Both the position numbers and the translations under genes were made by a program. The notes under the pieces were generated by a model. It was not told where the DNA came from, made no database searches, and worked only from the letters and a program-made list of their open reading frames with translations. A stretch of 64,000 nucleotides of DNA from RHKX01 sp963826475 (GTDB lineage: Bacteria; Actinomycetota; Thermoleophilia; Solirubrobacterales; 70-9), in contig CAWGXC010000003.1 in NCBI GenBank assembly GCA_963826475.1, positions 1,860,001 to 1,924,000 of the forward strand. The letters run 5' to 3'. Below, in pieces: positions 16,036 to 23,613 of the stretch (positions within the stretch are counted from its first letter, which is position 1; each line of letters begins with the position of its first letter).

Positions 16036-16532
16036 CTCAGCTGGACGGCTGATCCGCGGCGATGCTCGGCCAGCGTCGGTGATGGCACGACGAGCACTGG
16101 CCGATCGGCGTGCCTGACGACCTCGAGGGACACGCTGCCGAGGAGCAGCGATTTGATTCCGCCCAGTCCGCGCGTGCCGACCACGACCACGTCGGGATCC
16201 AACTCCCTTGACGCGATGAGGATCGCCTCTCCAATGTGTCCATGCCTGTTCGCGGTCAGCGGCTGGGCGCTCAAGCCTGCTGCGGTGGCCCGCTCCGCCC
16301 CGGTCGCGGCGGTTTCGAAGGCCGCCTTCTGACTCGCCGCGTCGAGCTTCCCGTCGTCGCCGTACCCGCCGGCGAATCCCATCCCGACGCCCATTGAACC
16401 GCTGCGGATCATCGAATCGAGGAGCTCCTCCCAAATCGTGAGCACCTTCGCTTCCACACCGGGCATCAGCTCGGCGGCGCGGTCGATCGCCGCCATCGAA
16501 TCGTCGGACCCGTCGTAGCCGATCAAAATCAT
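16020..16532 (-). CDS. Universal stress protein (UspA family)
   Basis: 170 residues from ATG 16532, preceded by AAAGGAG. It starts MILIGYDGSDDSMAAIDRAA and has the ATP-binding loop G-x2-G-x9-G-S in VVGTRGLGGIKSLLLGSVS, ending with DRPVLVVPSP. A Gly/Met-rich insertion (about 45-65) is longer than usual. ATP-binding Usp proteins adjust metabolism during hypoxia, stationary phase or redox stress. A second usp, a GAF kinase/regulator pair and DoxX lie within 4 kb, which suggests one stress regulon. The upstream neighbour on the same strand is a decayed phosphotransferase locus. Confidence 0.93.
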   Translation of the reverse strand: MILIGYDGSDDSMAAIDRAAELMPGVEAKVLTIWEELLDSMIRSGSMGVGMGFAGGYGDDGKLDAASQKAAFETAATGAERATAAGLSAQPLTANRHGHIGEAILIASRELDPDVVVVGTRGLGGIKSLLLGSVSLEVVRHADRPVLVVPSPTLAEHRRGSAVQLSQVAG

Positions 16533-16575
16533 CTGGCCTTCTCCTTTGTTGTCGTTGATCATGGAAAGACCTGTG

Positions 16576-17602
16576 TCAGGCGCCCCGGCCTGAAGCCATG
16601 AGCGAGTCCAGCCAAGACATGACCTCGTCCACCTGCATCGAGACCATCGCCCGTGTATCAACCGCGATGTGGGCGTCGCGCGACGCGCCGCGGATCGACA
16701 CGATCACCGGGGTCCTCGCTTCATCCATCGACCGCCCAGACGCCTCGTGCGGATGAGGACCGTCGTATTTCGCTTCAAAGATGGCTCCCCCCTCCCGTCC
16801 CCCGTGACGAGCGAGTTCGGCGAGTTCGTCCTGCGCCCCTGGGTCGATGGGGAGCACGGGGAGCCCGGAACTGCGCCCCAGTGCCAGCGCCAAGGTCGAC
16901 CTCTCCCTGCCGGACGATCCGCAGACCGAGAGCAACAACGGTCCGCGGGCCTGCCACCCCAATCGACGGCTCCGGTCCAGCAGTCGTCGGGCGTATGCCC
17001 TCTCGGGCTGCGGATCGGCGCGCGTCCGCGATGCCCTCAAGGCGGCATTGGCTCGCACCTGGGCCCGATAAGACCCGAAGAACGCCATCAGCGCATCGGG
17101 CTGGGCTGATCCCCCGGCATCCAGGTAGCCGGTGAGCACCGCATCTCCGGCAACCCGTGTCCCGGTGATTTCGGCGAGCTCCGTAATGAGCGATCCAAGC
17201 TCGTCAGCCACGTCCACGACACGCAGGGGACCTTCCATCGGGCTCCCGGCGATCGAAATGTCCGCTGCGTCGAAGAACAGTTCGCGGGTCGGAGGTCCCC
17301 GTAACCGAGGATCACTTTCCCCGACCTGGCCCTGGCCTCCAGGACGGTCGCCCAGCCGATCAGGAACGCGGCGGCGAACCGCTGCAGAGCCAACCGCTCC
17401 CGCGCGGGAGTGAGGCCCTCGATCAACGGCAGGAGGGCCTCGAAGTTCCGATCGACGAGCTCGCGGTAATCGGTGCCCTCGGGTCGGCGCTTCGCCTCAC
17501 CGTGGAGCGTGGCAACACGAGCACCGACTGCCAGGGCCCGCTGCGGCGTCAGCGCATCGCGCCGGACCAGCGACTCCAGCGTTTCGGTTCTCACACCCCA
17601 GC
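16576..17602 (-). pseudogene. Broken aminoglycoside-phosphotransferase-like/ATP-binding two-domain protein
   Basis: Remnant of the roughly 500-residue bifunctional proteins (APH-like kinase domain plus P-loop domain) often found beside usp genes. The N-terminal 100 or more residues are absent: similarity starts near RTETLESLVRRDALTPQRA. The kinase domain proceeds to GYGDLRPA, where one base is missing at about 17281-17286. The continuation ELFFDAADISIAGSP and PLRVVDVADELGSLITELAE lies in another frame and runs to 16576. The Walker A equivalent is VCGSSGRERSTLALALG, lacking the P-loop lysine. With N-terminal loss, a frameshift and a degenerate P-loop, it cannot make the full enzyme. It directly abuts an alcohol-dehydrogenase fragment, so a deletion probably joined two genes. 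Confidence 0.8.
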
Positions 17603-17677
17603 CCGTGCGGGCTCGAGTACCGGAACGTCGCCGATCACGAGTGGGCGATCGAAGCTCTGGACTACGGCAGCCGTCAT
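17591..17677 (-). pseudogene. N-terminal fragment of a zinc-type alcohol dehydrogenase
   Basis: ATG 17677, with GAGGT seven bases upstream, opens a 28-codon frame reading MTAAVVQSFDRPLVIGDVP then VLEPARAGV and a stop at 17591-17593. This is the start of a medium-chain zinc alcohol dehydrogenase (family pattern: MKAAVV..F..PL.I.EVP.PEP.PGEVLV). The remaining 300 or more residues are gone, and the next codons belong to the phosphotransferase remnant. A further 21-codon frame (starting MKRSLRLVMLGIRQS) ends on the ATGA overlapping this start and may have been a coupled leader. adh, phosphotransferase and usp genes occur together in dormancy/hypoxia loci of other actinobacteria. Confidence 0.7.
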
Positions 17678-17796
17678 GGTGTGACCTCGGTTCGGGATTG
17701 GCGGATGCCAAGCATCACGAGGCGGAGCGACCGTTTCATCGGGGCCAGGCCGAGACCGTGGTCAGTAGTTGTCCGCGCGGCCTCAGATGGGGACGC

Positions 17797-18441
17797 TTAC
17801 GGGTCCTCGCCGAGCAGACCGTGGTCCAGCGCGTAGCGGACGAGCTCAGCCCGAGTCGTCCTTCCGAGCTTCTGCTGCACGTGTGCTCGATGAGTCTCGA
17901 CGGTCCGCACCGAGAGGAACAGCTGCCCACCGATCTCGGCGTTCGTGTGTCCGAGTGCGATCAGCCTCAGGACCTCCGCCTCACGCTCGGAGAGATTGTC
18001 GGGAGGGCCGGGAGGGGTTTCCGGGGTCGCGGCGAGCTTCGCTCCCAGGGAGGGGTTGAGGTACGTCTCCCCCCTCGCCGCGCGTCGAACCGCCTCGACC
18101 AACTCTGTATCGGCGGCCTCTTTCAGCACATAGCCGAGGGCGCCGCCACGCAGGGCGCGCCGCGCATACTCGGGGTCCTCCTGCATCGTCAGGACGACCG
18201 TTGCCGTGCGTTCTGAGCGTTCTCGGAGGACCGGTAGCGCGTCGAGCGAGCTCAGTGTGCCAGGCATGTTGAGGTCCAGCACGAGCACGTCGGGCTTGTG
18301 GCCAAGCACTGCTCGCAGCGCGCCGTCGACGTCCCCCGCCTCGGCGACGACCTCGATGTCGTCGCTCGCTCCGAGCAACATCGCCAAGCCGACGCGGACG
18401 ACCTGATGGTCATCTGCAAGGACAATCCGTATTGACTCCAC
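17797..18441 (-). CDS. NarL/LuxR-family response regulator (DevR-like)
   Basis: 214 residues from GTG 18439-18441. Receiver domain: IRIVLADDHQVVRVGLAMLL, phosphoacceptor D56 in VLVLDLNMPG, Thr in VVLTMQEDPEYA and Lys in GYVLKEAADTEL. LuxR-type HTH (about 148-210): LSEREAEVLRLIALGHTNAE and LFLSVRTVETHRAHVQQKLG. It is divergent from a GAF histidine kinase with only 22 bases between the start codons, so it is almost certainly that kinase's partner. The neighbours (two usp genes, a broken adh/phosphotransferase, DoxX) resemble the DevR/DosR hypoxia regulon of mycobacteria. I saw no exact Dos box upstream of these genes. Confidence 0.93.
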   Translation of the reverse strand: MESIRIVLADDHQVVRVGLAMLLGASDDIEVVAEAGDVDGALRAVLGHKPDVLVLDLNMPGTLSSLDALPVLRERSERTATVVLTMQEDPEYARRALRGGALGYVLKEAADTELVEAVRRAARGETYLNPSLGAKLAATPETPPGPPDNLSEREAEVLRLIALGHTNAEIGGQLFLSVRTVETHRAHVQQKLGRTTRAELVRYALDHGLLGEDP

Positions 18442-18463
18442 GAGCCAGAGCCTACGCCCGCGT

Positions 18464-20053
18464 ATGCTCGTTCAACTCGTGCCTGACGTTGATGGTGGAG
18501 ATCGTGGCGACTCCAACCACCTCGGGTGGATGCTCGAGCTGACGCGTGCTCTCACCAGCGAGGTCGAACAGACGAGCTTCCTGGAGCGACTGCTGTCGGC
18601 CGGATGCTCCCTGAAAGGTGCTGATCACGCAGCGGTCGTGGTGGGCGGAGACGTTGATCAGGAGGCGGAGCTGCTCGCGTCGGTCGGCATCGACGACGAC
18701 GCGACGCGCGCCATCCTCCTTGCGATGACGCCGGGCCGTTCTCCTTCGCCCCGCGGATTGCTGACGGTTCCGATCACTCTTCGAGGCCAGCGGCGCGGAG
18801 ACCTCTGCCTTGGCTGGACGCCGGAGGACATCGGCTCCACCCCGAGCGCGATCGGCATCGCCGGAGTCCTCGCGGAGCTCGCAGCCGCCTCAATCGATCG
18901 GACCCAACTGAGCGAACAGCTCGCCGAGCAGCGCGGGGACTTCGATCGTGCGATCAGGGGTCTGCGAACGGCGATGGAGATTGCGACTGCCGTGGGGAGC
19001 GAAACCGATCTACCGCGGATCCTCGAGCTGATCGTCAACCGCGGGCGCTCGCTTGTCGACGCCGACTCCCTGCTGATTTGGCTGCGGCAGGACGACGTCC
19101 TCAGGATCGCGGCGGTTGCAGGGAACGCCGCTGTGCCCCCCGACTCGACGATCTCGCTCGAGACGTCCACCGCGGGCGCGGCACTCGGTATGGCGCGCTC
19201 TGTGCGGATCGAGGACGTCCGCTGGATGCAGGTGGACCCGGCCCGCTTCGGCATGTCGCAGGCCCAGAGCGCGTTGATCGTCCCGCTCGTTCATCGGGGA
19301 CGGGGGCATGGCGTACTGATGGCGTTCGATCACCATGAAACGACGGCCAGCTTCGACGCCGACGACCAGCGCACCCTGGAAGCATTTGCCGCGAGCGCAG
19401 CGACAGCGGTGGCGACGGCACAGAGCGTCGAGGAGCGGCGGCTGCGGGACACCATGGCCGCCGCCGAGTCGGAGCGTCGCGTTTGGGCTCGGGAGCTCCA
19501 CGACGAGACGCTCCAGGGTCTGGCCTCCCTGAAGCTGGGGCTCGCGGGAGCGTTGCGAGCCGACCCGGACAGGGCGCGGGTGCTGCTCGAGTTGGCATCG
19601 ACGCAGCTCGACCAAGACATTGCGAGCCTGCGCGCAATCATCGCCGACCTGCGTCCAGCCGCACTCGATGAGCTGGGCCTCGAGCCGGCGCTGAGGACCC
19701 TCGTCGCGCGCATTGCCGAGGAATCCGGGCTCGACGCGATGGTGGCGTTCGCGCTCGGTCGCGAGCGACTCGACCCCGACGTCGAGACGATCGCGTACCG
19801 CGTGGCGCAGGAGGCCCTGACGAACGTCGTCAAGCATGCGGGCGCCGAGACTGTCACCGTCGACGTCCGCATCGACCGAGCAGGCTTACGACTGACCGTC
19901 ACCGATGACGGATGCGGCATCGGTGAGATGCGCCGCGGTGGCTTCGGTGTCGTCGGCATGCGCGAACGTGCAGCACTTGCGTCCGGCAGCGTCGAGATCA
20001 CACCGTTGCCGGGAGGAGGAACCTGCGTGACGCTCACGCTGCCGCTCGGCTGA
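18464..20053 (+). CDS. GAF-GAF sensor histidine kinase, NarX/DevS type
   Basis: 529 residues, no membrane segment. There are two GAF domains (about 30-145 and 175-320), then HisKA_3 with the phosphoacceptor H346 in RVWARELHDETLQGLASLKL. The ATPase domain has YRVAQEALTNVVKHAGA, VTDDGCGIGEMR and GGFGVVGMRERAALASG. The second GAF is the more complete, and could hold haem or flavin as in DevS/DosT, but no haem-ligand His is certain. As a soluble kinase it would sense an internal signal such as oxygen, NO or redox state and phosphorylate the divergently encoded NarL-type regulator. ATG 18464 is the first start; GTG 18480 is out of frame. It ends 8 bases before the convergent usp gene. Confidence 0.9.
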   Translation: MLVQLVPDVDGGDRGDSNHLGWMLELTRALTSEVEQTSFLERLLSAGCSLKGADHAAVVVGGDVDQEAELLASVGIDDDATRAILLAMTPGRSPSPRGLLTVPITLRGQRRGDLCLGWTPEDIGSTPSAIGIAGVLAELAAASIDRTQLSEQLAEQRGDFDRAIRGLRTAMEIATAVGSETDLPRILELIVNRGRSLVDADSLLIWLRQDDVLRIAAVAGNAAVPPDSTISLETSTAGAALGMARSVRIEDVRWMQVDPARFGMSQAQSALIVPLVHRGRGHGVLMAFDHHETTASFDADDQRTLEAFAASAATAVATAQSVEERRLRDTMAAAESERRVWARELHDETLQGLASLKLGLAGALRADPDRARVLLELASTQLDQDIASLRAIIADLRPAALDELGLEPALRTLVARIAEESGLDAMVAFALGRERLDPDVETIAYRVAQEALTNVVKHAGAETVTVDVRIDRAGLRLTVTDDGCGIGEMRRGGFGVVGMRERAALASGSVEITPLPGGGTCVTLTLPLG

Positions 20054-20061
20054 GGGCCATC

Positions 20062-20484
20062 CTATTCCTGCGGGGGAACTCCGACGACCGGGCGCTTGGC
20101 GATATGAAGGAGGCGCTGGGCGACGCTGCCCAGGAGCAGGCCGGCAACCTGAGAATGCCCGCGGGTTCCCACGACGATCATCTCGGCGTCGACCTCGTCG
20201 GCGATCTCCTTGATGGCATGAGCGGGTCCGCCGAGCACGACCACCGCATTCTCGACCGAGGTCTCCACTCCCTCAGAGTTGATCTTCTCGGCCATCCGCC
20301 CGATCTCAGCCCGGATCTCGTCCTCGTCGACGCGAACCGATGGCATGTCTCCCTTGGCCGCAATGCGCTCATCGACATGAGCCATCACGAGCCGAGCGCC
20401 ACCTTGCCGGGCAAGCTCGACGGCTACGGGTATCGCGCGTTGTGCGCCTTCAGATCCGTCCATTCCAAGCACGATCGTCTTCAT
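20062..20484 (-). CDS. Universal stress protein (UspA family)
   Basis: A 140-residue single-domain Usp starting MKTIVLGMDGSEGAQRAIPV, with GAAAGGA upstream. The ATP-binding loop is intact (VVGTRGHSQVAGLLLGSVAQ) and the end is KRPVVGVPPQE. It is a typical full-length member and should bind ATP in the cytoplasm. It lies downstream of the DoxX gene on the same strand, separated by 99 bases that contain an inverted repeat, and convergent with the GAF kinase. This places it in the same stress island as the other Usp at 16.0-16.5 kb. Confidence 0.95.
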   Translation of the reverse strand: MKTIVLGMDGSEGAQRAIPVAVELARQGGARLVMAHVDERIAAKGDMPSVRVDEDEIRAEIGRMAEKINSEGVETSVENAVVVLGGPAHAIKEIADEVDAEMIVVGTRGHSQVAGLLLGSVAQRLLHIAKRPVVGVPPQE

Positions 20485-20549
20485 GGTGTCCTTTCAGTTG
20501 GGTATCGCAGCTGAGCAAACTCGTAGTTGAGGTCGGCCGGCACAAATCT

Positions 20550-20571
20550 CTTCAAGGACGTTGCCTTGAAG
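20550..20571. repeat. Inverted repeat CTTCAAGG-N6-CCTTGAAG
   Basis: A perfect 8-base inverted repeat with a 6-base spacer lies 12 bases beyond the DoxX stop and about 65 bases before the usp start on the reverse strand. It can act as a hairpin (transcript terminator after doxX, or attenuator before usp) or as a dimeric operator. Only half of each arm is G/C and no T-run follows, so an operator is as likely as a terminator. Confidence 0.5.
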
Positions 20572-20583
20572 CGACGCGCTGAC

Positions 20584-21189
20584 CTACTTGAGCCAGGCGT
20601 TGTTTTTGACGAAGGGCATCCGCTCCCAAGACTGGCCGAGCCCGAACGTCTTGCCGGCACCGACCAGGGCCAGCCCGATGAGCACCAGGGCGTAGATGAT
20701 GTGGTCGTCCATGAACACGTTGTTGGCGGGCGGCAGCGATGCGCTCCACATCAGGATCATCATCAGCGCTCCGGCGCCGCAGGCGAACCGCATGTAGATA
20801 CCGAGCATCAGACCGACGCCGATCACGATGAGACCGGCCATGAACAAGACGTTCACCGGTCCGGTGCCGGCGATGCTCTGATAGATGCCCGAGAAGGGGC
20901 CGACCGAGCCGGTGAGGAAGCCCATCGTCGGGTTGCCGCCGTTGATCCACGCATCAGCCGACGCCGTCTCGTGGCCCAGGCCGAACATCTTGTCGAAGAA
21001 CGGCCAGATGAACGTCCATGCGAGGCTGAGGCGAACGGCTACCCACGTGTAGCGCGCTGCGTTCTCGCGCGTCAGCGGCTCGGTCGCCGTCGATGCCTTC
21101 GCGCTCGGCGAAACGACAGGGGCGCCATGGCCCGCGACTGCGGTGCCGGCCATCATCGTCGGCCGCGCTCCGGTTTGAATATCTGCCAT
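20584..21189 (-). CDS. DoxX-family membrane protein
   Basis: 201 residues. A polar N-terminus of about 45 residues is followed by four predicted membrane helices (YTWVAVRLSLAWTFIWPFFD, VNVLFMAGLIVIGVGLMLGI, ACGAGALMMILMWSASLPP, IIYALVLIGLALVGAGKTFG). The first helix with FFDKMFGLGHET is typical of the DoxX family. DoxX proteins are small quinone-linked or redox-defence membrane proteins; in mycobacteria DoxX works with SodA and a thiol transferase. Here it lies in an island of stress and hypoxia-type genes, upstream of a usp gene. The 200-base region before its start is otherwise empty and is the likely regulated promoter of a doxX-usp unit. Confidence 0.9.
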   Translation of the reverse strand: MADIQTGARPTMMAGTAVAGHGAPVVSPSAKASTATEPLTRENAARYTWVAVRLSLAWTFIWPFFDKMFGLGHETASADAWINGGNPTMGFLTGSVGPFSGIYQSIAGTGPVNVLFMAGLIVIGVGLMLGIYMRFACGAGALMMILMWSASLPPANNVFMDDHIIYALVLIGLALVGAGKTFGLGQSWERMPFVKNNAWLK

Positions 21190-21390
21190 AAGTTGACCCT
21201 TCTCTCAAAGTCCCGTGCGCCGGATGGGAACGGGTGGTGTCGCCGGAATTGACCGGCCTGCTCAATTTCGCACCCCCCTCTCCTCCCGTCATCAGGGTTC
21301 TCACGTCACTTGCTCCGTAGTTAGCCCCTCCGGCGGCCCGGGGGGGCCGTTCCAGTAGTTCCTACGGACCGAGGCCAGTGGTCGAGCCCC

Positions 21391-22074
21391 ATGCCGATGG
21401 TGCTCGAGCGCCGTAGCCTCGGCGGACCGCTCATGGAACCGCCCTCGAACAGCTACCCGGTCACCTTCGGAGTCGACCACCCCGATCGCCAGCTCAATCG
21501 GCTTTCGACCTTCTTCCGGGTCTTCACAGTGATCCCGATCGCGATCCTGATCAGTGCGATCTCGGGGTTCTCGACCGGTTCGGGCCCAGGGGGCGACAAC
21601 ACCGGGACCCTCATCCTCGGGGGCACCGGTCTGCTCTTTCTACCGGTCCTGCTCATGATCCTGTTCCGCCAGAAATACCCACGCTGGTGGTTCGATTGGA
21701 ACCTGAGCCTGCAGCGATTCGGCAACCGCGTCGCGGTCTATGCGCTCTTGATGGACGATCGCTACCCGTCTACCGACGAGGAGCAGGCGGTCCACCTCAG
21801 CTATCCATACCCGAACGCTGAGCGAGACCTCGGTCGCTGGATGCCGCTTGTCAAGTGGTTCCTCGCCATCCCGCACTTCGTCTTACTGCTCTTCCTCTGG
21901 ATCGGCGTCTTCGTCGCGGTCGTGCTCGCCTGGTTTGCGATTCTGTTCACAGGCCGATATCCGAGGGGACTCTTCAACTTCGTCGAGGGCGTCCTGCGGT
22001 GGCACAACCGAGTGGCGGGCTATGCGTTCGCACTCGTGACCGACCGCTACCCGCCGTTCCGGCTGGCGACGTAG
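21391..22074 (+). CDS. DUF4389 membrane protein
   Basis: 227 residues (or 213 from ATG 21433). The family pattern is YPVTFGVDHPDRQLNRLSTF, then a helix (VFTVIPIAILISAISGFST), a second pair (LGGTGLLFLPVLLMILFRQ), the conserved PRWWFDWNLSLQRFGNRVAV and VHLSYPYPNAERDLGRWMP. The C-terminal repeat is WFLAIPHFVLLLFLWIGVFV and LFTGRYPRGLFNFVEGVLRW. DUF4389 proteins are widespread in actinobacteria and have no assigned function. No strong ribosome-binding site decides between ATG 21391 and 21433. The CPBP protease gene starts 6 bases after the stop, suggesting one transcript. Confidence 0.85.
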   Translation: MPMVLERRSLGGPLMEPPSNSYPVTFGVDHPDRQLNRLSTFFRVFTVIPIAILISAISGFSTGSGPGGDNTGTLILGGTGLLFLPVLLMILFRQKYPRWWFDWNLSLQRFGNRVAVYALLMDDRYPSTDEEQAVHLSYPYPNAERDLGRWMPLVKWFLAIPHFVLLLFLWIGVFVAVVLAWFAILFTGRYPRGLFNFVEGVLRWHNRVAGYAFALVTDRYPPFRLAT

Positions 22075-22079
22075 CTTCG

Positions 22080-22982
22080 GTGTTGGATTCCCTGACCTCG
22101 AGAGCGGTTCGCCACCCTCTCCCCGCGTATTTCGTCCTCGCATTCGGCTTCTCGTGGCTGTGCTGGTTGGCGCCGGCCCTCGGGTACCGGGGCGGGATCG
22201 GGACAGCGCTTTACGTCCTCGGCGGATTCGGGCCACTCGTCGCTGGAGCGGCGATGACTCGGCTGGTGGGCGAATCCATCGGGCGCTGGTTCAGAGGGCT
22301 GCTCATCTGGCGCGTTCCAGCACGTTGGTACGCATACGCTCTGATCGTCCCGGTTGCCCTCACGGTGCTCGCCACCGCGGAGTTCTCCGCGGTTGGAAAA
22401 ACTCTCGATTGGTCGCTTCTGGGCCACCAGCTCCTCATTTACCTGCCCTCCTTGCTCTTCGTCGCAATGGCCGGTGGTGGGAACGAGGAGCCCGGCTGGC
22501 GCGGATTCGCCCTGCCCCGGCTCCAGGAACGCTACTCGCCGATTCGGGCCACCCTGGTGCTCGGTGCGCTCTGGGCTCCCTGGCACCTGCCACTGCTGTT
22601 CGCTTCATCGGGATCGAGCCACCACCTGCCGATCGGCGGAGTCCTGATCATGATCGTGATCACGCTGATCAGCATCATGGGATATGCCTTCGCCTATACG
22701 TTCCTGATCAACCGGACCGGCAGCGTGCTGCTCTGCATCGTCCTGCATGCAGGCTTCAACACGGCCCTCTCGTCGGCCGGCCTGCAAAGCGAAGAGGCCT
22801 TGCAGCGATGGGATTACATTCTGCTTCTCGGCTTGACGGCCGCGACGGTTTGGGCTGGGGTGGCCGCATTGATCCTGGTCACTCGCGGTCGCCTCGGGCT
22901 GACGTCCGACAAGACACCGATGAGTGCCCGGCGGCCAATTCACTCTCCGCCGGCCGTTCCGGCCCTGGGGGCGGCTCGGTGA
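22080..22982 (+). CDS. CPBP-family intramembrane metalloprotease
   Basis: 300 residues from GTG 22080, immediately after the DUF4389 gene. It has seven or eight membrane helices with the ABI/CPBP motifs in order: NEEPGWRGFALPRL (motif 1, EExxxR), LWAPWHLPLLF (motif 2, WxxWH) and VLHAGFNTALSS (motif 3, HxxxN). All glutamate-protease residues are present, so it is probably active. Such proteases cut membrane proteins, mature peptides or defend against bacteriocins. The hydrophilic C-terminal tail lies in the cytoplasm. The substrate is unknown; the coupled DUF4389 membrane protein is a possible partner. Confidence 0.9.
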   Translation: MLDSLTSRAVRHPLPAYFVLAFGFSWLCWLAPALGYRGGIGTALYVLGGFGPLVAGAAMTRLVGESIGRWFRGLLIWRVPARWYAYALIVPVALTVLATAEFSAVGKTLDWSLLGHQLLIYLPSLLFVAMAGGGNEEPGWRGFALPRLQERYSPIRATLVLGALWAPWHLPLLFASSGSSHHLPIGGVLIMIVITLISIMGYAFAYTFLINRTGSVLLCIVLHAGFNTALSSAGLQSEEALQRWDYILLLGLTAATVWAGVAALILVTRGRLGLTSDKTPMSARRPIHSPPAVPALGAAR

Positions 22983-23021
22983 AGCCATTTCCCGCGCCCT
23001 CGACCCCGTGATCGGTCCGCG

Positions 23022-23522
23022 ATGAGGATCTCGGTGATCGCCGCAACCCGGCATGGCAGCACCCTCGAAGTCGCCAAGTCCATCGCCGATCGCCTGACGA
23101 CGCATGGCCATCAAGCTGTCTGCCTCGAAGCCACCTCTGGAGTCGAGCCGGAGGGGGACGCAGTCGTCCTGGGAAGCCCGCTTTACATGGGCCGCTGGTT
23201 GAAGCCGGCTCGCGAGATTGCGGAGCGGCTCTGTCGCGACGAGGAGCAACGACCAATCTTCGTGTTCACCTGCGGACCGCTTGGAGATCCTCCTAAGCCG
23301 GCGCCGCCGGCGCCGGACGAGCTTTTCCCGGCGCTGGCCGCGAAAGCCCGCGAGCTTCGTGTCTTCGCCGGCCGTCTCGATCTGGGTGCGCTCAATAGAC
23401 GGGAGCGCCTGGTGGTGCGAGCGGTGGATGCGGAGGCGGGAGACTTTCGCGACTTCAAGGCGATTGAAGGGTTCGCGGACGAAATCGCGACGACACTCGA
23501 GGAACCGGTTCCCTTGAGCTGA
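23022..23522 (+). CDS. Flavodoxin-domain protein (HemG-like)
   Basis: 166 residues. The FMN phosphate loop is AATRHGSTLEVAKSIADRL, the second loop VVLGSPLYMGRWLKPAREI and the third FTCGPLGDPP. This arrangement is typical of the flavodoxin-like proteins related to menaquinone-dependent protoporphyrinogen oxidase (HemG). Length is near the family's. The C-terminal half (DLGALNRRERLVVRAVDAEA, GDFRDFKAIEGFADEIA) matches the same group. It should bind FMN and transfer electrons in the cytoplasm. No haem gene is nearby, so a HemG role is only a possibility. It is a single gene, convergent with the proline operon. Confidence 0.85.
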   Translation: MRISVIAATRHGSTLEVAKSIADRLTTHGHQAVCLEATSGVEPEGDAVVLGSPLYMGRWLKPAREIAERLCRDEEQRPIFVFTCGPLGDPPKPAPPAPDELFPALAAKARELRVFAGRLDLGALNRRERLVVRAVDAEAGDFRDFKAIEGFADEIATTLEEPVPLS

Positions 23523-23613
23523 GCTGGGACGCCTTGCGAGGTCGCTGGGCGGACCGCCGATCGCGCCCGAGTTCCAGCGTGCGGGGATGCCGGTGGCCGC
23601 ATCGAGTCGAGGC

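Noticed and set aside
20550..20571. Dos-box (DevR binding site) in the stress island
   Set aside because: The inverted repeat does not match the GGGACTTNNGNCCC pattern. AAAGTCCC before doxX is only a half-site, so no DevR operator is claimed.
23299..23318. Palindrome GCCGGCGCCGCCGGCGCC
   Set aside because: It lies within the flavodoxin gene and is explained by Pro/Ala codons (KPAPPAPDE). It is not a regulatory site.
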